Source: Pectobacterium versatile (GTDB taxonomy: Bacteria > Pseudomonadota > Gammaproteobacteria > Enterobacterales > Enterobacteriaceae). From it: a DNA stretch of 64,000 nucleotides. Of this stretch, positions 14,458 to 26,068 are shown piece after piece. The notes beneath the pieces were generated by a model. The model ran no database searches. It worked only from the letters and a program-made list of their open reading frames with translations, and was not told where the DNA came from. The DNA lies in assembly GCF_020166435.1 (NCBI RefSeq), contig NZ_JAINZP010000002.1, positions 372,001-436,000 of the forward strand, read 5' to 3'. The position numbers were made by a program, and so were the translations under genes. Position 1 is the stretch's first letter, and each line of letters begins with the position of its first letter.

Positions 14458-16185
14458 TTACGGCTGGACCGCGGCAGCAGGTGTCATTTGTGCTTGATTG
14501 GCGGCACGACGCGGCTGCAATTCGTTCAGAATGTCGCGCGCTGGCCCAAAGCGCTGTTGTTTACCCTGATTGAGCACCAGAATTTTATGCGCCAGCGTGG
14601 TTAATGCGGGACGATGCGTAATCAGTACCACCGTCGCTCCCCGCTTCTGAAGATGCGAGATCGCCTGCGCCAATGCCATTTCACCTTCGTTATCGAGGCT
14701 GGAGTTCGGTTCATCGAGTACCAGCAGGCAGGGATCGCCATACACCGCACGCGCCAGAGCAATACGCTGCCGCTGTCCGCCCGACAGCCCGTTGCCGTTA
14801 GCGCCAAGAGGCGTGTCATATCCCTGCGGCTGGCTAAGAATCATTTCGTGGACGCCAGCCAGCTTCGCCGCTGCGACAATTTTTTCCGCGTCATGCTCGC
14901 CAAAGCGGGAAATATTCTCCGCCAGCGTGCCTTTAAAGAGCTGCACATCCTGTGGTAGATAGCCCATTGCTGGGCCAAATGCCGTTTTATCTACCTGACT
15001 AAGATCGGCCCCATCCAGTCGAACCTTGCCACGCGTCGGTGTTTGCGTCGCAACCAGCAGACGTGCCAGCGTAGATTTACCTGAACCCGATGCGCCCAGA
15101 ATCGCCAGCGTTTCTCCCGCCTGAAGCGAGAAATGAATATCCTGTAATCGTGATGCCCCTTGCGGCGTCTGCAATAACACATTCTCGACGCTCAGTTGGC
15201 CAACCGGCGCAGGCAGCGCCATCGCCTCCGCCTTGGGCGGATATGCCGTCATGATACGGCTGAGTCGATACCAGGCCTGCCGCGCGCTGCTCAGCGGTTT
15301 CCAAATACCGATAAACTGATCGATAGGGCTCAATACGCGCCCGACAAGAATCGATCCCGCAATCATCATCCCTGGTGTGATTTCGCCCTTAATCGCTAAC
15401 ATGGCCCCCACGCCAAGCATCAGCGATTGCAGAAAAATACGCGCATGTTTTGATGCAGCCCCGACAACCGCTGCCCGCTCACTTGCCAGATTTTGCAGCG
15501 TAATAAAACGGTAGTGTTGCCCCAGCCAACGGCGGCGCAAATTAGGCAGCATCCCCATCGATTCAATGACTTCGGCATTACGCAGTTGGGTATCTGCAAG
15601 ATGGGTAGCCTGTAGCGCTTCATGGTTTGCCTCTTCCAAAGGCGACGTGGTGAGATACTGATTCAGCCATGCCAGCAGCACCAGCACCACAGTTCCTCCC
15701 AGAGCCAGAAGGCCGAGCACGGGATGGATCAGGAACAGCACTAATAAAAAGAAGGGAAACCAGGGAATATCGAAGAAGGCAAACAGCGAGTTGCCCGTAA
15801 TAAACTGCCGCAATAACGTGAGATCATTCAGCGCCTGACCGGCTTTGGCCTCACCCGCTTCCAGATTGCGCTCAAATGCGGCGTTGAAAACCTGTTGATT
15901 CAGCTGTAGGTCGATACGGGTGCCGAGTCTCACGACCACCAGACTTCGCACCCATTCGAGTGCCGCCATGAATATCCCCAGACCGGCAATCAACAGGGTG
16001 AGCATCAGCAACGTGGTGCCATTTCCCGAAGCCAGTACGCGATCGTAAACCTGAAGCATATAAATCGAAGGCGACAGCATCAGTAGATTAACGATGGCGC
16101 TGAAAATCCCAATGCTCCAAAAGCTGCGCCGGAAAGGACGCAGTATACTCAACAACGAACGTTCCTTATTTGCTAGTTGACTCAC
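14458..16185 (-). CDS. prtD: ABC transporter ATPase/permease of the protease type I secretion system
   Basis: The 575-residue protein combines six N-terminal membrane helices (about 20-300) with an ATP-binding domain. Walker A is G-A-S-G-S-G-K-S-T (near 365), the signature is L-S-G-G-Q-R-Q-R, and Walker B is C-L-L-V-L-D-E-P. It lacks the C39 peptidase domain, as do PrtD, AprD and LipB. It energises export of the metalloprotease, recognising its C-terminal signal. It is preceded by the inhibitor gene (17 bases) and followed by prtE. Confidence 0.95.
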   Translation of the reverse strand: MSQLANKERSLLSILRPFRRSFWSIGIFSAIVNLLMLSPSIYMLQVYDRVLASGNGTTLLMLTLLIAGLGIFMAALEWVRSLVVVRLGTRIDLQLNQQVFNAAFERNLEAGEAKAGQALNDLTLLRQFITGNSLFAFFDIPWFPFFLLVLFLIHPVLGLLALGGTVVLVLLAWLNQYLTTSPLEEANHEALQATHLADTQLRNAEVIESMGMLPNLRRRWLGQHYRFITLQNLASERAAVVGAASKHARIFLQSLMLGVGAMLAIKGEITPGMMIAGSILVGRVLSPIDQFIGIWKPLSSARQAWYRLSRIMTAYPPKAEAMALPAPVGQLSVENVLLQTPQGASRLQDIHFSLQAGETLAILGASGSGKSTLARLLVATQTPTRGKVRLDGADLSQVDKTAFGPAMGYLPQDVQLFKGTLAENISRFGEHDAEKIVAAAKLAGVHEMILSQPQGYDTPLGANGNGLSGGQRQRIALARAVYGDPCLLVLDEPNSSLDNEGEMALAQAISHLQKRGATVVLITHRPALTTLAHKILVLNQGKQQRFGPARDILNELQPRRAANQAQMTPAAAVQP

Positions 16186-16202
16186 TGCGTTTGCCTCTCC
16201 TG

Positions 16203-16565
16203 TCAGGGCTGTTTATGCAACGTACGTGCACTGCCATCAGGCAATATCAGCGTATAGCCCTCTTTTTCCTTGCTAAAGAACGCCACGGACTGACCCTGCT
16301 CTTTCGTCAGCGTGATACCGTCCGGCGTCGGCCGCCATCCGGCGGGCACATCCGGCAGCAGCGCTTTTAAACACGCTGCATCACCCTCAAGACGCCAGGT
16401 ATTCTCCACTAACGACGTATTGTACAGAACCACTTCGCACTGCTGTTCCCCGCCACGCAATTGCCATACGCCGCTTAGTTCACTTGCTGAAGGCAATTTC
16501 AGACTACTTGCCATACATCCTCCGCTTATTGCACTTAACAACGCCGCGATGATTAACTTTTTCAT
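16203..16565 (-). CDS. inh: Periplasmic metalloprotease inhibitor Inh
   Basis: The 120-residue protein has a signal peptide (first 17-20 residues) and the Inh/AprI beta-barrel layout: S-G-V-W-Q-L near residue 30, the two cysteines (Q-C-E-V-V-L and A-A-C-L-K-A-L) that form the family disulfide, and G-I-T-L-T near 85. The mature N-terminus, [11 protein letters not shown], is the part known to enter the active site of serralysins in this family. It protects the cell from protease that leaks into the periplasm. It lies between protease and secretion genes, behind a hairpin at 16590-16612. Confidence 0.92.
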   Translation of the reverse strand: MKKLIIAALLSAISGGCMASSLKLPSASELSGVWQLRGGEQQCEVVLYNTSLVENTWRLEGDAACLKALLPDVPAGWRPTPDGITLTKEQGQSVAFFSKEKEGYTLILPDGSARTLHKQP

Positions 16566-16589
16566 AGTGGCCCCTAGTCGATAACAGAA

Positions 16590-16612
16590 AAGGACGGGGA
16601 AACCCCGTCCTT
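16590..16612 (-). terminator. Hairpin between protease gene and inhibitor/secretion genes
   Basis: On the minus strand AAGGACGGGG-TTT-CCCCGTCCTT runs into TTCTG, a perfect 10-pair stem with a short T-run. It starts eight bases behind the prtW stop. Partial termination would give much more protease mRNA than secretion mRNA, and the stem may also protect the protease message from 3' decay. Confidence 0.75.
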
Positions 16613-16619
16613 CATTTAT

Positions 16620-18540
<1,921 letters not shown>

Positions 18541-20640
18541 CTATGGCATATCCCGCTGCTCAATCGGGAAAACGGGCAGCGCCGCCAGCAGCTGTGCGCC
18601 ATAGCCTTTGGTCAGCAAACGACGATCGTAAATGACGATTTCACCAAAGCAGTCATGGCTACGAATAAGGCGTCCAACCTGTTGGATGAGGTTAAACGAG
18701 GCGCTGGGCAAACTTTGTACGATAAACGGATGCCGTTTGAGGCTTTTTAACCATTCGCCTTCCGTCAGGATCACCGGGCTGTCGATAGGCGGAAACGCGA
18801 TTTTATGGATATGCACCTGAGAAAGGAGATCCCCTTTCAGATCCAACCCTTCCGCAAAGGACTGTAAGCCAATCAACACGCTGGTCTGGCCTTCCTGTAC
18901 GCGCTGACGATGTAGCTCGACCAGCCTGTAGCGCGGCTTATCTCCCTGGACCAGCAGCATCAGGCGTAAATCGGTAACCTGCGTCAGAAAGAGCTGCATC
19001 GCACGCTGGCTGGCAAACAGCATCAGCATCCCTTTATGCTTATTCTGCTTTAGCTCCGCGCGGAAAAATTGAGCCATTTCAGCAATATGCTGCGCTTCAG
19101 ATTCCATCAGCGGTTCATAACGCATTTTGGGAATCACCAGACGCCCCTGCTCACGGTGGTTGAACGGTGAGTCCAGCGCGATAAAGGAGTCCCCCTCCTG
19201 CTCGCTCAGACCAGAAAGCTCCTGTATACGCGCAAAACTGTTCAACGAGCGCAGCGTTGCCGAGGTCATCACGACGTGCGACACCTTCCCCCACAGTAGC
19301 CTTTCAAGCTGATCGCAGACGCGAATCCCCGCACAGTGCAGGTGAAGATGCGGCTGGTTATCGCGCATTTCCCGCGTGATCCATTTGGAAACTGGCGCGT
19401 TCGACGATTTCTCCATCTCCGCCAGCCGCCACAGCTTGCTCATGGACTCAAGATAACCCTGTTGGCGACTCATTTTCAGCAGTGCCTGATAGACCCGCAC
19501 CACGTCATGCTTGCCGGTTTTCTCGCTGAGATCGTTAAGCATATACTCTGCCAGCGCACGCAACGTGTCGGTTAGCTTGAACAACCGCACGCAGAGTTCA
19601 CGCATTTCATCCGGCATTTTGCCCATCGCAAAACGGTACTCGGTTTCCTGCCTGTCATGCGGGAGAAACAGCCCGCACATTTGTGAGAAAGACAGCACGC
19701 ACTCACGGATCTCCTCACAATGACTGGTTAACCGTTCGCTGTTAGCGAGTCGCGGTGGCGATTTAGGGGCAAACTGCGCCATGCACTGGCCGACAAGCTG
19801 CACCAGCTGTTCCAGTTGCGCCATCATATAAGCTGGATGAATATCGCCAGACATCTCCAGCGTATCGCGGGCAACATCGGGAATGTGGTGCCCTTCGTCG
19901 AGCACCAGCAGGAGATTTTTAGGGGGAGGAAGTACCGATTCGCTTTCCATCGCCGCCATCACCAGCGCATGGTTGGTGACGACAACATCGGCCTGTTCGA
20001 TCTCACGCCGTGCGATAAAGAACGGGCACTCGCGGTAGTAATGGCAGTTGTGCGCAAGACAGTTCACTTTGTCCGTACACAATTTCTGCCACAGGCTATC
20101 GTCAATTGAATCCTGATAATGATCGCGCAGCCCATCCCAGGCGTGACCTTGCAGCGCTTTTTCAAGCCGCACACAGGTACGTTTTTCCTCCTTGCTGGCG
20201 GACATCAGTTCATCATCCAGAAAGAGTGGTAAATCCCCCTGCGCATCGGGATCGGTTGCCAACATCGCCAGATTACGTGGGCAAATATAACGACGACGGC
20301 CAAATGCAGCGGTGAATTTCAGTTCGGGAATAAACTTCTGCAACAGTGGCAAATCTTTGCTGTAAATCTGATCCTGCAACGCCACATTCGCGGTGCTGAT
20401 CACCAGCGTTTTGTCCTCCGCACGCCCTACCGCAATACCCGGAATCAGGTAAGAAAGCGTTTTCCCGACGCCGGTTGGCGCTTCAATAGCCAAATGGCGC
20501 GGGTAATCACCCGCTAGCGTTTTCGCCACTTCGGCAATCATCTGTCGCTGGGGAACGCGGGAAATAAAATCTGGGATTTGCTCTTGCAGGGCCTTATACC
20601 ATTGACCAATCTGCAATTTTATTGCGGGGGACAGCGTCAT
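18541..20640 (-). CDS. dinG: ATP-dependent DNA helicase DinG
   Basis: The 699-residue protein is an XPD-like superfamily 2 helicase. It has Walker A E-A-P-T-G-V-G-K-T, the D-E-G-H box (L-V-L-D-E-G-H-H), and the final Q-Q-V-G-R-L-I-R motif. Four cysteines form the iron-sulfur domain: one near residue 150 (R-T-C-V-R-L) and three in C-L-A-H-N-C-H-Y-Y-R-E-C. It unwinds D-loops, R-loops and forked DNA. I chose the ATG at 20640 because the protein then begins like E. coli DinG; an upstream ATG adds eleven unlikely residues. It lacks the lysine/arginine-rich tail of the E. coli protein. Confidence 0.95.
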   Translation of the reverse strand: MTLSPAIKLQIGQWYKALQEQIPDFISRVPQRQMIAEVAKTLAGDYPRHLAIEAPTGVGKTLSYLIPGIAVGRAEDKTLVISTANVALQDQIYSKDLPLLQKFIPELKFTAAFGRRRYICPRNLAMLATDPDAQGDLPLFLDDELMSASKEEKRTCVRLEKALQGHAWDGLRDHYQDSIDDSLWQKLCTDKVNCLAHNCHYYRECPFFIARREIEQADVVVTNHALVMAAMESESVLPPPKNLLLVLDEGHHIPDVARDTLEMSGDIHPAYMMAQLEQLVQLVGQCMAQFAPKSPPRLANSERLTSHCEEIRECVLSFSQMCGLFLPHDRQETEYRFAMGKMPDEMRELCVRLFKLTDTLRALAEYMLNDLSEKTGKHDVVRVYQALLKMSRQQGYLESMSKLWRLAEMEKSSNAPVSKWITREMRDNQPHLHLHCAGIRVCDQLERLLWGKVSHVVMTSATLRSLNSFARIQELSGLSEQEGDSFIALDSPFNHREQGRLVIPKMRYEPLMESEAQHIAEMAQFFRAELKQNKHKGMLMLFASQRAMQLFLTQVTDLRLMLLVQGDKPRYRLVELHRQRVQEGQTSVLIGLQSFAEGLDLKGDLLSQVHIHKIAFPPIDSPVILTEGEWLKSLKRHPFIVQSLPSASFNLIQQVGRLIRSHDCFGEIVIYDRRLLTKGYGAQLLAALPVFPIEQRDMP

Positions 20641-20789
20641 GCATACTCTATATCTGTGTAATCTGATCGCCATTGTCCCACAGACGCCCGGCGACGTCAG
20701 CCGATATCACGTTCGCGACAATTCCGACCTCGACAATCGTCTGTCCAGCGATTAGGGTTAAGCCCCATATTTGTCACGAGCGGTAAATT

Positions 20790-21635
20790 ATGTCTTCAGC
20801 CCACACAATTAACCAATCGTACTGGTTTTCGCCACAATTACCGCATGTCGAAAGCCGCAGCACGCGCAACAGCAGCCACGCCTATAAAACACACAGCCAT
20901 GCGCAATTCTCGATTGGCGCGATAGAACACGGCGAAACGCTTTGCCATTACCGCAATGAAATGCATCACTTGCAGGTTGGCGATCTGATCTTCATCGATC
21001 CTCAACAGCCGCACAGCTGTAACCCGCTGCCCGGAAAAACACGCAGTTATCACATGCTTTATCTGGATACCAAATGGTGTCTCGATCAGATAGCAGCTCA
21101 CTGTGGTTATCAGGCGGAGACCTTGCATTGCAACCGCGTTGTTCTGCGCGATCCCGCGCTGTTTATACGTTATCAACACGTGGTTGCCCTGCTGTATCGA
21201 GGAGACATTGCGTCGGCAGATCATCACCTCAAAGCGATGCTGGAACCGATTTGGCGGCAATATTGCCTGCCTGCGCCGTCCTGTTTGCCCGCCTTACCCC
21301 ATCATGCTTCGCAAACCACGACGCGACACGTACGCGAGCGTCTGTTGAATAATTTGCAAGAATCGCCCTCGCTGGAAACACTGGCGGAAGAGCTGAACCT
21401 GCGGCGTGAAACCATCGTGCGACAGTTTCGTCACGATACTGGCATTACACCGATGGCCTTCCTGAATAATGCTCGTATTGAGTATGCTAAATCGCTACTG
21501 AAACAGGGCACGCCATTGGTTGATGCCAGCTATCAAAGCGGCTTCTGCGATCAAAGCCATTTCCACAAAACGTTTGTGCAATACACCGCCGCGACACCGG
21601 GTCAGTACGCACGATCAATATTTGACAATAAATAG
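20790..21635 (+). CDS. AraC family transcriptional regulator
   Basis: The 281-residue protein has an N-terminal cupin sensor (H-S-H-A-Q-F-S-I-G, then G-D-L-I-F-I-D-P-Q-Q-P-H, about residues 35-80) and a C-terminal pair of helix-turn-helix motifs (L-A-E-E-L-N-L-R-R-E-T-I-V-R-Q-F and S-G-F-C-D-Q-S-H-F-H-K-T-F, about 190-275). It lies 52 bases before a LysE-type exporter on the same strand, and such pairs are common where the regulator controls the exporter. The effector is unknown. Confidence 0.88.
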   Translation: MSSAHTINQSYWFSPQLPHVESRSTRNSSHAYKTHSHAQFSIGAIEHGETLCHYRNEMHHLQVGDLIFIDPQQPHSCNPLPGKTRSYHMLYLDTKWCLDQIAAHCGYQAETLHCNRVVLRDPALFIRYQHVVALLYRGDIASADHHLKAMLEPIWRQYCLPAPSCLPALPHHASQTTTRHVRERLLNNLQESPSLETLAEELNLRRETIVRQFRHDTGITPMAFLNNARIEYAKSLLKQGTPLVDASYQSGFCDQSHFHKTFVQYTAATPGQYARSIFDNK

Positions 21636-21653
21636 CCGAACACCTTGTCTAGA

Positions 21654-21680
21654 CTGACCTCGATTACTTATCGAGGTCAG
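21654..21680. promoter_or_regulatory. 11-bp perfect dyad directly before the exporter start
   Basis: CTGACCTCGAT and ATCGAGGTCAG are separated by TACTT and end seven bases before the lysE-family ATG, which has no evident ribosome site. It is either an operator in a promoter between the two genes or an RNA hairpin that controls translation of the exporter. Confidence 0.5.
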
Positions 21681-21687
21681 AAATAGC

Positions 21688-22335
21688 ATGTTCATCAATA
21701 CCCTTTTTTCCACCGATTCTCTCTTTCCCACCCACTTTCCTGCTCTGGCGCTGGCGCATTTTGTGGCGCTACTGAGCCCAGGCCCAGACTTCTTTCTGCT
21801 GACGGCCTACGCCATTCGCTACCGACTGCGCGGTAGTGCGGGAATTTGTCTGGGCATCGCGCTGGGCAACGGCATTTACATTCTGCTGGCGGTGATAGGC
21901 TGGGCAGGTATTCAACATTCGCCCACGTTATTCACCCTCATCGAGTTAGGCGGTGCCGCTTATCTGCTCTGGGTTGGCTATCAGTTAGTGAAAAGTCGTT
22001 CTGTGCTATCGCTACAGGCAGAACAGCAGTCCGACCGTTGCCCGACGCTGCGTAAACAAATCCTATTGGGGCTCGGTTCAGCACTGTTGAACCCCAAGAA
22101 TATGCTGTTCTACATCAGTCTGATGACCAGTATCCTTGGGCAAGATGTGACACCTACGCAGCAATTCGTCAGCGGTAGCTGGATGTTTTCTGTCGTTCTG
22201 GTGTGGGATCTGCTGATCGCCGCGCTGATCGCTCGCCCGCTGATTCAGCAGCGTTTAACCCGCTGGCTTAACCCGATTGAGCGCGGAGCCGGCGTCATCC
22301 TGATGTCTTTCGGCCTGCTGTTGTTATTTCGATAA
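21688..22335 (+). CDS. LysE/RhtB family amino acid exporter
   Basis: The 215-residue protein has six hydrophobic segments and the family signature L-L-S-P-G-P-D-F-F-L-L near residue 30, followed by G-S-A-G-I-C-L-G-I-A-L-G-N and a later N-P-K-N-M-L-F-Y. It exports an amino acid or a similar small metabolite across the inner membrane; the substrate cannot be read from sequence. It follows an AraC regulator that probably controls it. The first 17 residues may not be translated, because the ATG lacks a ribosome site and a hairpin lies directly upstream. Confidence 0.88.
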   Translation: MFINTLFSTDSLFPTHFPALALAHFVALLSPGPDFFLLTAYAIRYRLRGSAGICLGIALGNGIYILLAVIGWAGIQHSPTLFTLIELGGAAYLLWVGYQLVKSRSVLSLQAEQQSDRCPTLRKQILLGLGSALLNPKNMLFYISLMTSILGQDVTPTQQFVSGSWMFSVVLVWDLLIAALIARPLIQQRLTRWLNPIERGAGVILMSFGLLLLFR

Positions 22336-22380
22336 TTGTTATTGCGGTAATTACTATTTCGGCAATGAAGGGCATTTAAA

Positions 22381-22406
22381 AAGCAAGGTGCGTTTCGACC
22401 TTGTTT
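22381..22406 (+). terminator. Terminator-like hairpin behind the exporter gene
   Basis: AAGCAAGGT and ACCTTGTTT form a 9-pair stem (one G-T pair) with an 8-base loop. It lies 45 bases behind the exporter stop. The T-run is only three bases. Confidence 0.5.
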
Positions 22407-22456
22407 CATGGGCGGAAGGCTTTATAATTCGGGGCAATTAACAAAAGGATAACCTG

Positions 22457-22564
22457 ATGACTCTTCAAAAAATCGGTATTATCGGTCTCTTTGCCCTGCT
22501 TGCCTTAGGTGGCATTTCCGGCATGATGCTGGTGGGTTACATTATTATCGTGCACTCGGGCTGA
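22457..22564 (+). CDS. Small single-span membrane protein, 35 aa
   Basis: This ATG frame has an AAAGGAT ribosome site eight bases upstream. The product starts M-T-L-Q-K-I-G and consists almost wholly of one hydrophobic, glycine-rich helix (I-G-I-I-G-L-F-A-L-L-A-L-G-G-I-S-G), followed by M-M-L-V-G-Y-I-I-I-V and a short H-S-G tail. The shape matches the many small membrane proteins of Enterobacterales. I do not recognise the family. It stands alone between two hairpin-flanked genes. Confidence 0.62.
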   Translation: MTLQKIGIIGLFALLALGGISGMMLVGYIIIVHSG

Positions 22565-22703
22565 GGCTTTCGGCCCGCAGCGCTCCCCCTATCTTACAGC
22601 ACAAATTTACGGTAAGAATGCACGAACAGTGCCGCACGGAAACGCGGCAATTAACGCGGTTATTTAGGCTAACGTGGTTGTTCGGGCTAGCGTGACTTTT
22701 TAA

Positions 22704-23261
22704 CTAATGCGACTGTTTTGACGCATGCGATTGCTCAGACTGAAACGTCTGCCAGTACTCAGGAATACGCGCGAAGGTCAATTGGAACCAAGCCGTAAAC
22801 TGGTCGGGCGTCGCCACCATCTGCTGGGCAATCTCGTCTATCGACTGGTATGCATAGTTCGACACTTCATCGGGATTCATCTGCGGCACATCGTCCGTCA
22901 CGCCAAAATACACATGCCCCAGTTCATGCTCAATCAGCCCGTTATCCAGCGGCAAACGATAGGTCAGTGTGAACATCGGCGTCAGCGCACAGCGTAGCCC
23001 CATTTCTTCATACAAGCGGCGATGTGCTGCCCGCAACGTCTCTTCACCGGGCGCAGGGTGGCTACAGCAGGTATTACTCCATAAACCGCCGCTGTGATAT
23101 TTCCCCTCTGCGCGCTGCTGCAATAACAACTGCTGGCGAGAGTTGAAAACATAGACGGTAATCGCACGATGTAATGCTCCTTTTACATGCGCTTCCTGCT
23201 TTTCCATTACGCCCGTTGGCCTGTCATTTTCATCAACCAGCACCACTTCAGTCAACGGCAT
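22704..23261 (-). CDS. idi: Isopentenyl-diphosphate delta-isomerase, type 1
   Basis: The 185-residue Nudix-fold enzyme interconverts isopentenyl and dimethylallyl diphosphate. Catalytic residues are visible: the cysteine in W-S-N-T-C-C-S-H-P (about residue 65) and the glutamate in L-Y-E-E-M-G. Metal-binding histidines occur in H-R-A-I-T and C-S-H-P, with the late H-E-L-G-H-V-Y. The ATG at 23261 is chosen so that the protein starts M-P-L-T-E-V-V-L-V-D; an ATG five codons upstream is also possible. It stands alone. In bacteria using the MEP pathway it is non-essential and balances the two isomers. Confidence 0.92.
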   Translation of the reverse strand: MPLTEVVLVDENDRPTGVMEKQEAHVKGALHRAITVYVFNSRQQLLLQQRAEGKYHSGGLWSNTCCSHPAPGEETLRAAHRRLYEEMGLRCALTPMFTLTYRLPLDNGLIEHELGHVYFGVTDDVPQMNPDEVSNYAYQSIDEIAQQMVATPDQFTAWFQLTFARIPEYWQTFQSEQSHASKQSH

Positions 23262-23361
23262 ACTTTTCTCCTGCAATCCCTGATTCTCCGACGATTACAC
23301 TGTATTACGATCAGTAAAATTCGTCTCGCCGCCGACGTTTTCGACGGCAAGACAAACATCA

Positions 23362-25668
23362 TTATAGCAAGGTAAAGCTATCGCTTTTCACACGCTGCGA
23401 ATCCAGACCAATCATCACGTCGAATTTACCGGGTTCCACCACCTGCTGCATGCGGGCATTGTAGAACTTCAGCGCTTCCTGATCGAGCGTGAAGGTGACC
23501 GTGCGGGATTCTCCCGGCTGTAGCATCACTTTCTCAAAGCCGCGCAGCTCTTTCAGCGGACGGCTGATGGAAGCCACCACATCATGGAGATACAGCTGTA
23601 CGACCGTTTCCCCTGCGCGGTTGCCGGTGTTTTTCACCGTGACGCTGGCGTTGATCGTCCCGTTACGCTTCATCGTCTGGCTGGATAAACGCACGTCTGA
23701 CACGCTGAAGGTGGTGTAGCTCAGGCCGTAACCGAACGGATAGAGCGGCCCATTAGCTTCATCGTAGTAGTGAGAGGTATATTTGCCTGGATTTTCCGGC
23801 GTGTAAGGACGACCTGATGGCAGGTGATTGTAATAAATCGGGATCTGACCGACGGAGCGTGGGAAGGACATCGGCAGTTTGCCAGATGGGTTATAGTCGC
23901 CAAACAGCACATCGGCGATCGCATTGCCGCCTTCCGTGCCGCTGAACCAGGTTTCCAGTAACGCATCGGCCTGCTGATCTTCACGCACCAACGCCAGAGG
24001 ACGTCCGTTCATCAGCACCAGAACCAGCGGTTTACCCGTGGCTTTCAGCGCCGTAATCAGATCGCGCTGACCTTGCGGCAGGTCGATGTTCGAACGGCTG
24101 GATGCTTCATGCGCCATCCCGGCCGCTTCACCAACAACGGCGACCACCACATCCGCCTTCTTCGCTGCAGCTACGGCTTCATCGATCATCACCTGCGGAG
24201 GACGTTTATCTACCTGAACGGCATCTTCATACTGATTCAGGAAATCAATAATCCCTTTGTGATTACTGACGTTGGCACCTTTGGCATAGAGAATGGTGGC
24301 TTTATCGCCGACGGCATTCTTCAGGCCCTGATAAACGGTAATCGTCTGTTTCGTGACGCCTGCGGCAGACCAGCTACCCATCGTATCGCGCTGGCTGTCA
24401 GCCAATGGCCCCACCACGGCAATCGTGCCTTCTTTCTTCAACGGCAGCGTTTGCAGGCGATTTTTCAACAGCACCAGACTTTTACGCGCCACGTCACGTG
24501 CATCCAGACGGTGTAAGCGACTTTCCGCGTTAGTATCTACTGGATCGGAACCGATCGGCCCCAAGTGACGATAGGGATCTTCAAACAACCCCATATCGTA
24601 TTTCACGTTCAGCACCTGACGGCTGGCATCGTCAATCTCCTGCATGCTCACCGCCCCGCTTTTCACCAACTCAGGCAGATAGCGCACGAAATACTCGTCG
24701 CTCATGCTCATGCCAATACCGGATTTAATCGCCAGACGCGATGCATCACGCGGATCGCTGGCCACGCCGTGCTTAATCAGCTCTTTAATCGCGCCGTGAT
24801 CGGTAATGGTGATGCCTTTGAAATTCCACTGATCGCGCAGAACCTCTTTCAGCAACCAGCTGTTGGAGGTGGCTGGCGTACCGTTGATTGAGTTCAGTGC
24901 AACCATCACGCCGCTGCTGCCCGCGTCAATCGCCGCTTTGTAAGGCGGCATATAGTCCTGGAACATGCGCTGAGGGCTCATGTCCACGGTGTTATAATCG
25001 CGTCCACCTTCCACCGCACCGTAGAGCGCGTAGTGTTTTACGCTGGTCATCAGCGAGTGGCGTCCGGTTACGTTATCGCCCTGAAAGGATTTGACGACCA
25101 CACCAGCAATTTTGCTGGTCAGCCAGGTATCTTCTCCGAAGCCCTCTGACACACGACCCCAGCGTGGATCGCGGGTGATATCCACCATCGGTGCCCAAGT
25201 CATGTTCAGACCGTCTTCCGTTGCTTCATACGCCGCTACGCGCGCACTTTTCGCAATCGCGTCCATATCCCAGCTAGAAGCCAGCCCCAGTGCGATAGGA
25301 AAAATAGTGCGCTGGCCGTGTACCACATCGTAGGCAAAAAACAGTGGAATCTTCAGGCGACTGAGCTGCATGACCTGATCTTGCATCGCACGAATATCCG
25401 AGCGGGTCACCGTATTAAAAATCGCGCCAACCTGGCCGTTTCTGATCATTTCCCGAATAGCTTCTTTCGGGTTATCCGTCCCGACGCTGATTAATCGGAG
25501 CTGGCCGATTTTCTCTTCCAGCGTCATTTTCTTCAGCAGATCCGTGACAAACGCATCACGTTGCTGATGTGAAGGCGATATTGAGGCTGGCGCAGACGTC
25601 AGCTCCTGCGCAAACGCCGGATTACAGGCAAGTCCAATTGCTATAGTCAGTGAAGTAAGCCATTTCAT
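23362..25668 (-). CDS. bglX: Periplasmic beta-glucosidase BglX (GH3)
   Basis: The 768-residue enzyme has a signal peptide (first 20 residues, ending in A-F-A) and the three-domain GH3 layout. The TIM barrel contains the nucleophile aspartate in I-T-I-T-D-H-G-A-I (about residue 287) and K-H-Y-A-L-Y-G-A. The alpha/beta sandwich follows with V-V-G-P-L-A-D-S. The C-terminal fibronectin III-like domain begins near 650 (V-T-V-K-N-T-G-N-R-A-G-E). It releases glucose from beta-linked oligosaccharides such as cellodextrins, a useful activity in a plant pathogen. It is a single-gene unit. Confidence 0.95.
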   Translation of the reverse strand: MKWLTSLTIAIGLACNPAFAQELTSAPASISPSHQQRDAFVTDLLKKMTLEEKIGQLRLISVGTDNPKEAIREMIRNGQVGAIFNTVTRSDIRAMQDQVMQLSRLKIPLFFAYDVVHGQRTIFPIALGLASSWDMDAIAKSARVAAYEATEDGLNMTWAPMVDITRDPRWGRVSEGFGEDTWLTSKIAGVVVKSFQGDNVTGRHSLMTSVKHYALYGAVEGGRDYNTVDMSPQRMFQDYMPPYKAAIDAGSSGVMVALNSINGTPATSNSWLLKEVLRDQWNFKGITITDHGAIKELIKHGVASDPRDASRLAIKSGIGMSMSDEYFVRYLPELVKSGAVSMQEIDDASRQVLNVKYDMGLFEDPYRHLGPIGSDPVDTNAESRLHRLDARDVARKSLVLLKNRLQTLPLKKEGTIAVVGPLADSQRDTMGSWSAAGVTKQTITVYQGLKNAVGDKATILYAKGANVSNHKGIIDFLNQYEDAVQVDKRPPQVMIDEAVAAAKKADVVVAVVGEAAGMAHEASSRSNIDLPQGQRDLITALKATGKPLVLVLMNGRPLALVREDQQADALLETWFSGTEGGNAIADVLFGDYNPSGKLPMSFPRSVGQIPIYYNHLPSGRPYTPENPGKYTSHYYDEANGPLYPFGYGLSYTTFSVSDVRLSSQTMKRNGTINASVTVKNTGNRAGETVVQLYLHDVVASISRPLKELRGFEKVMLQPGESRTVTFTLDQEALKFYNARMQQVVEPGKFDVMIGLDSQRVKSDSFTLL

Positions 25669-26068
25669 TCGTTATAAAGACCCAGTCAATCTAGGCGTCA
25701 GAGCGTCAGGTCAGAGCAAAGCGCTGAAGCACAAGACAGGTTGAAGATTCCGACGGTCACATCCCTTCTCTGACAAGGCAAAAAATACCTTCTCCTGCCT
25801 TAAGCGAATAAGGCTTCCCGATAGTGGTTGCTGCACCGACGCACTCAAATGCACAGCGCGTAATATAGTGCATTTATTGAGGTTTCATTTACTAAAAACT
25901 GCAAGAATAATGCTAAACGATACGCATAATTCACATTCCCTACCTTCCGTTTGCATCATCGTCCTGATAGCAATGCGCAAAACCGATAGATAAGCCACGG
26001 AGAGGAGGATGATTTCTCCCACCTTTCGTGCTAATGCTAAGGCTTCGTTAACACAAGGAGCCTCAGAC
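25669..26068. other. Intergenic region between divergent bglX and the GST gene
   Basis: The 400 bases must hold both promoters. I see no gene, no strong hairpin and no repeat. The only clear signal is the AAGGAG ribosome site of the GST gene at the right end. Confidence 0.4.
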
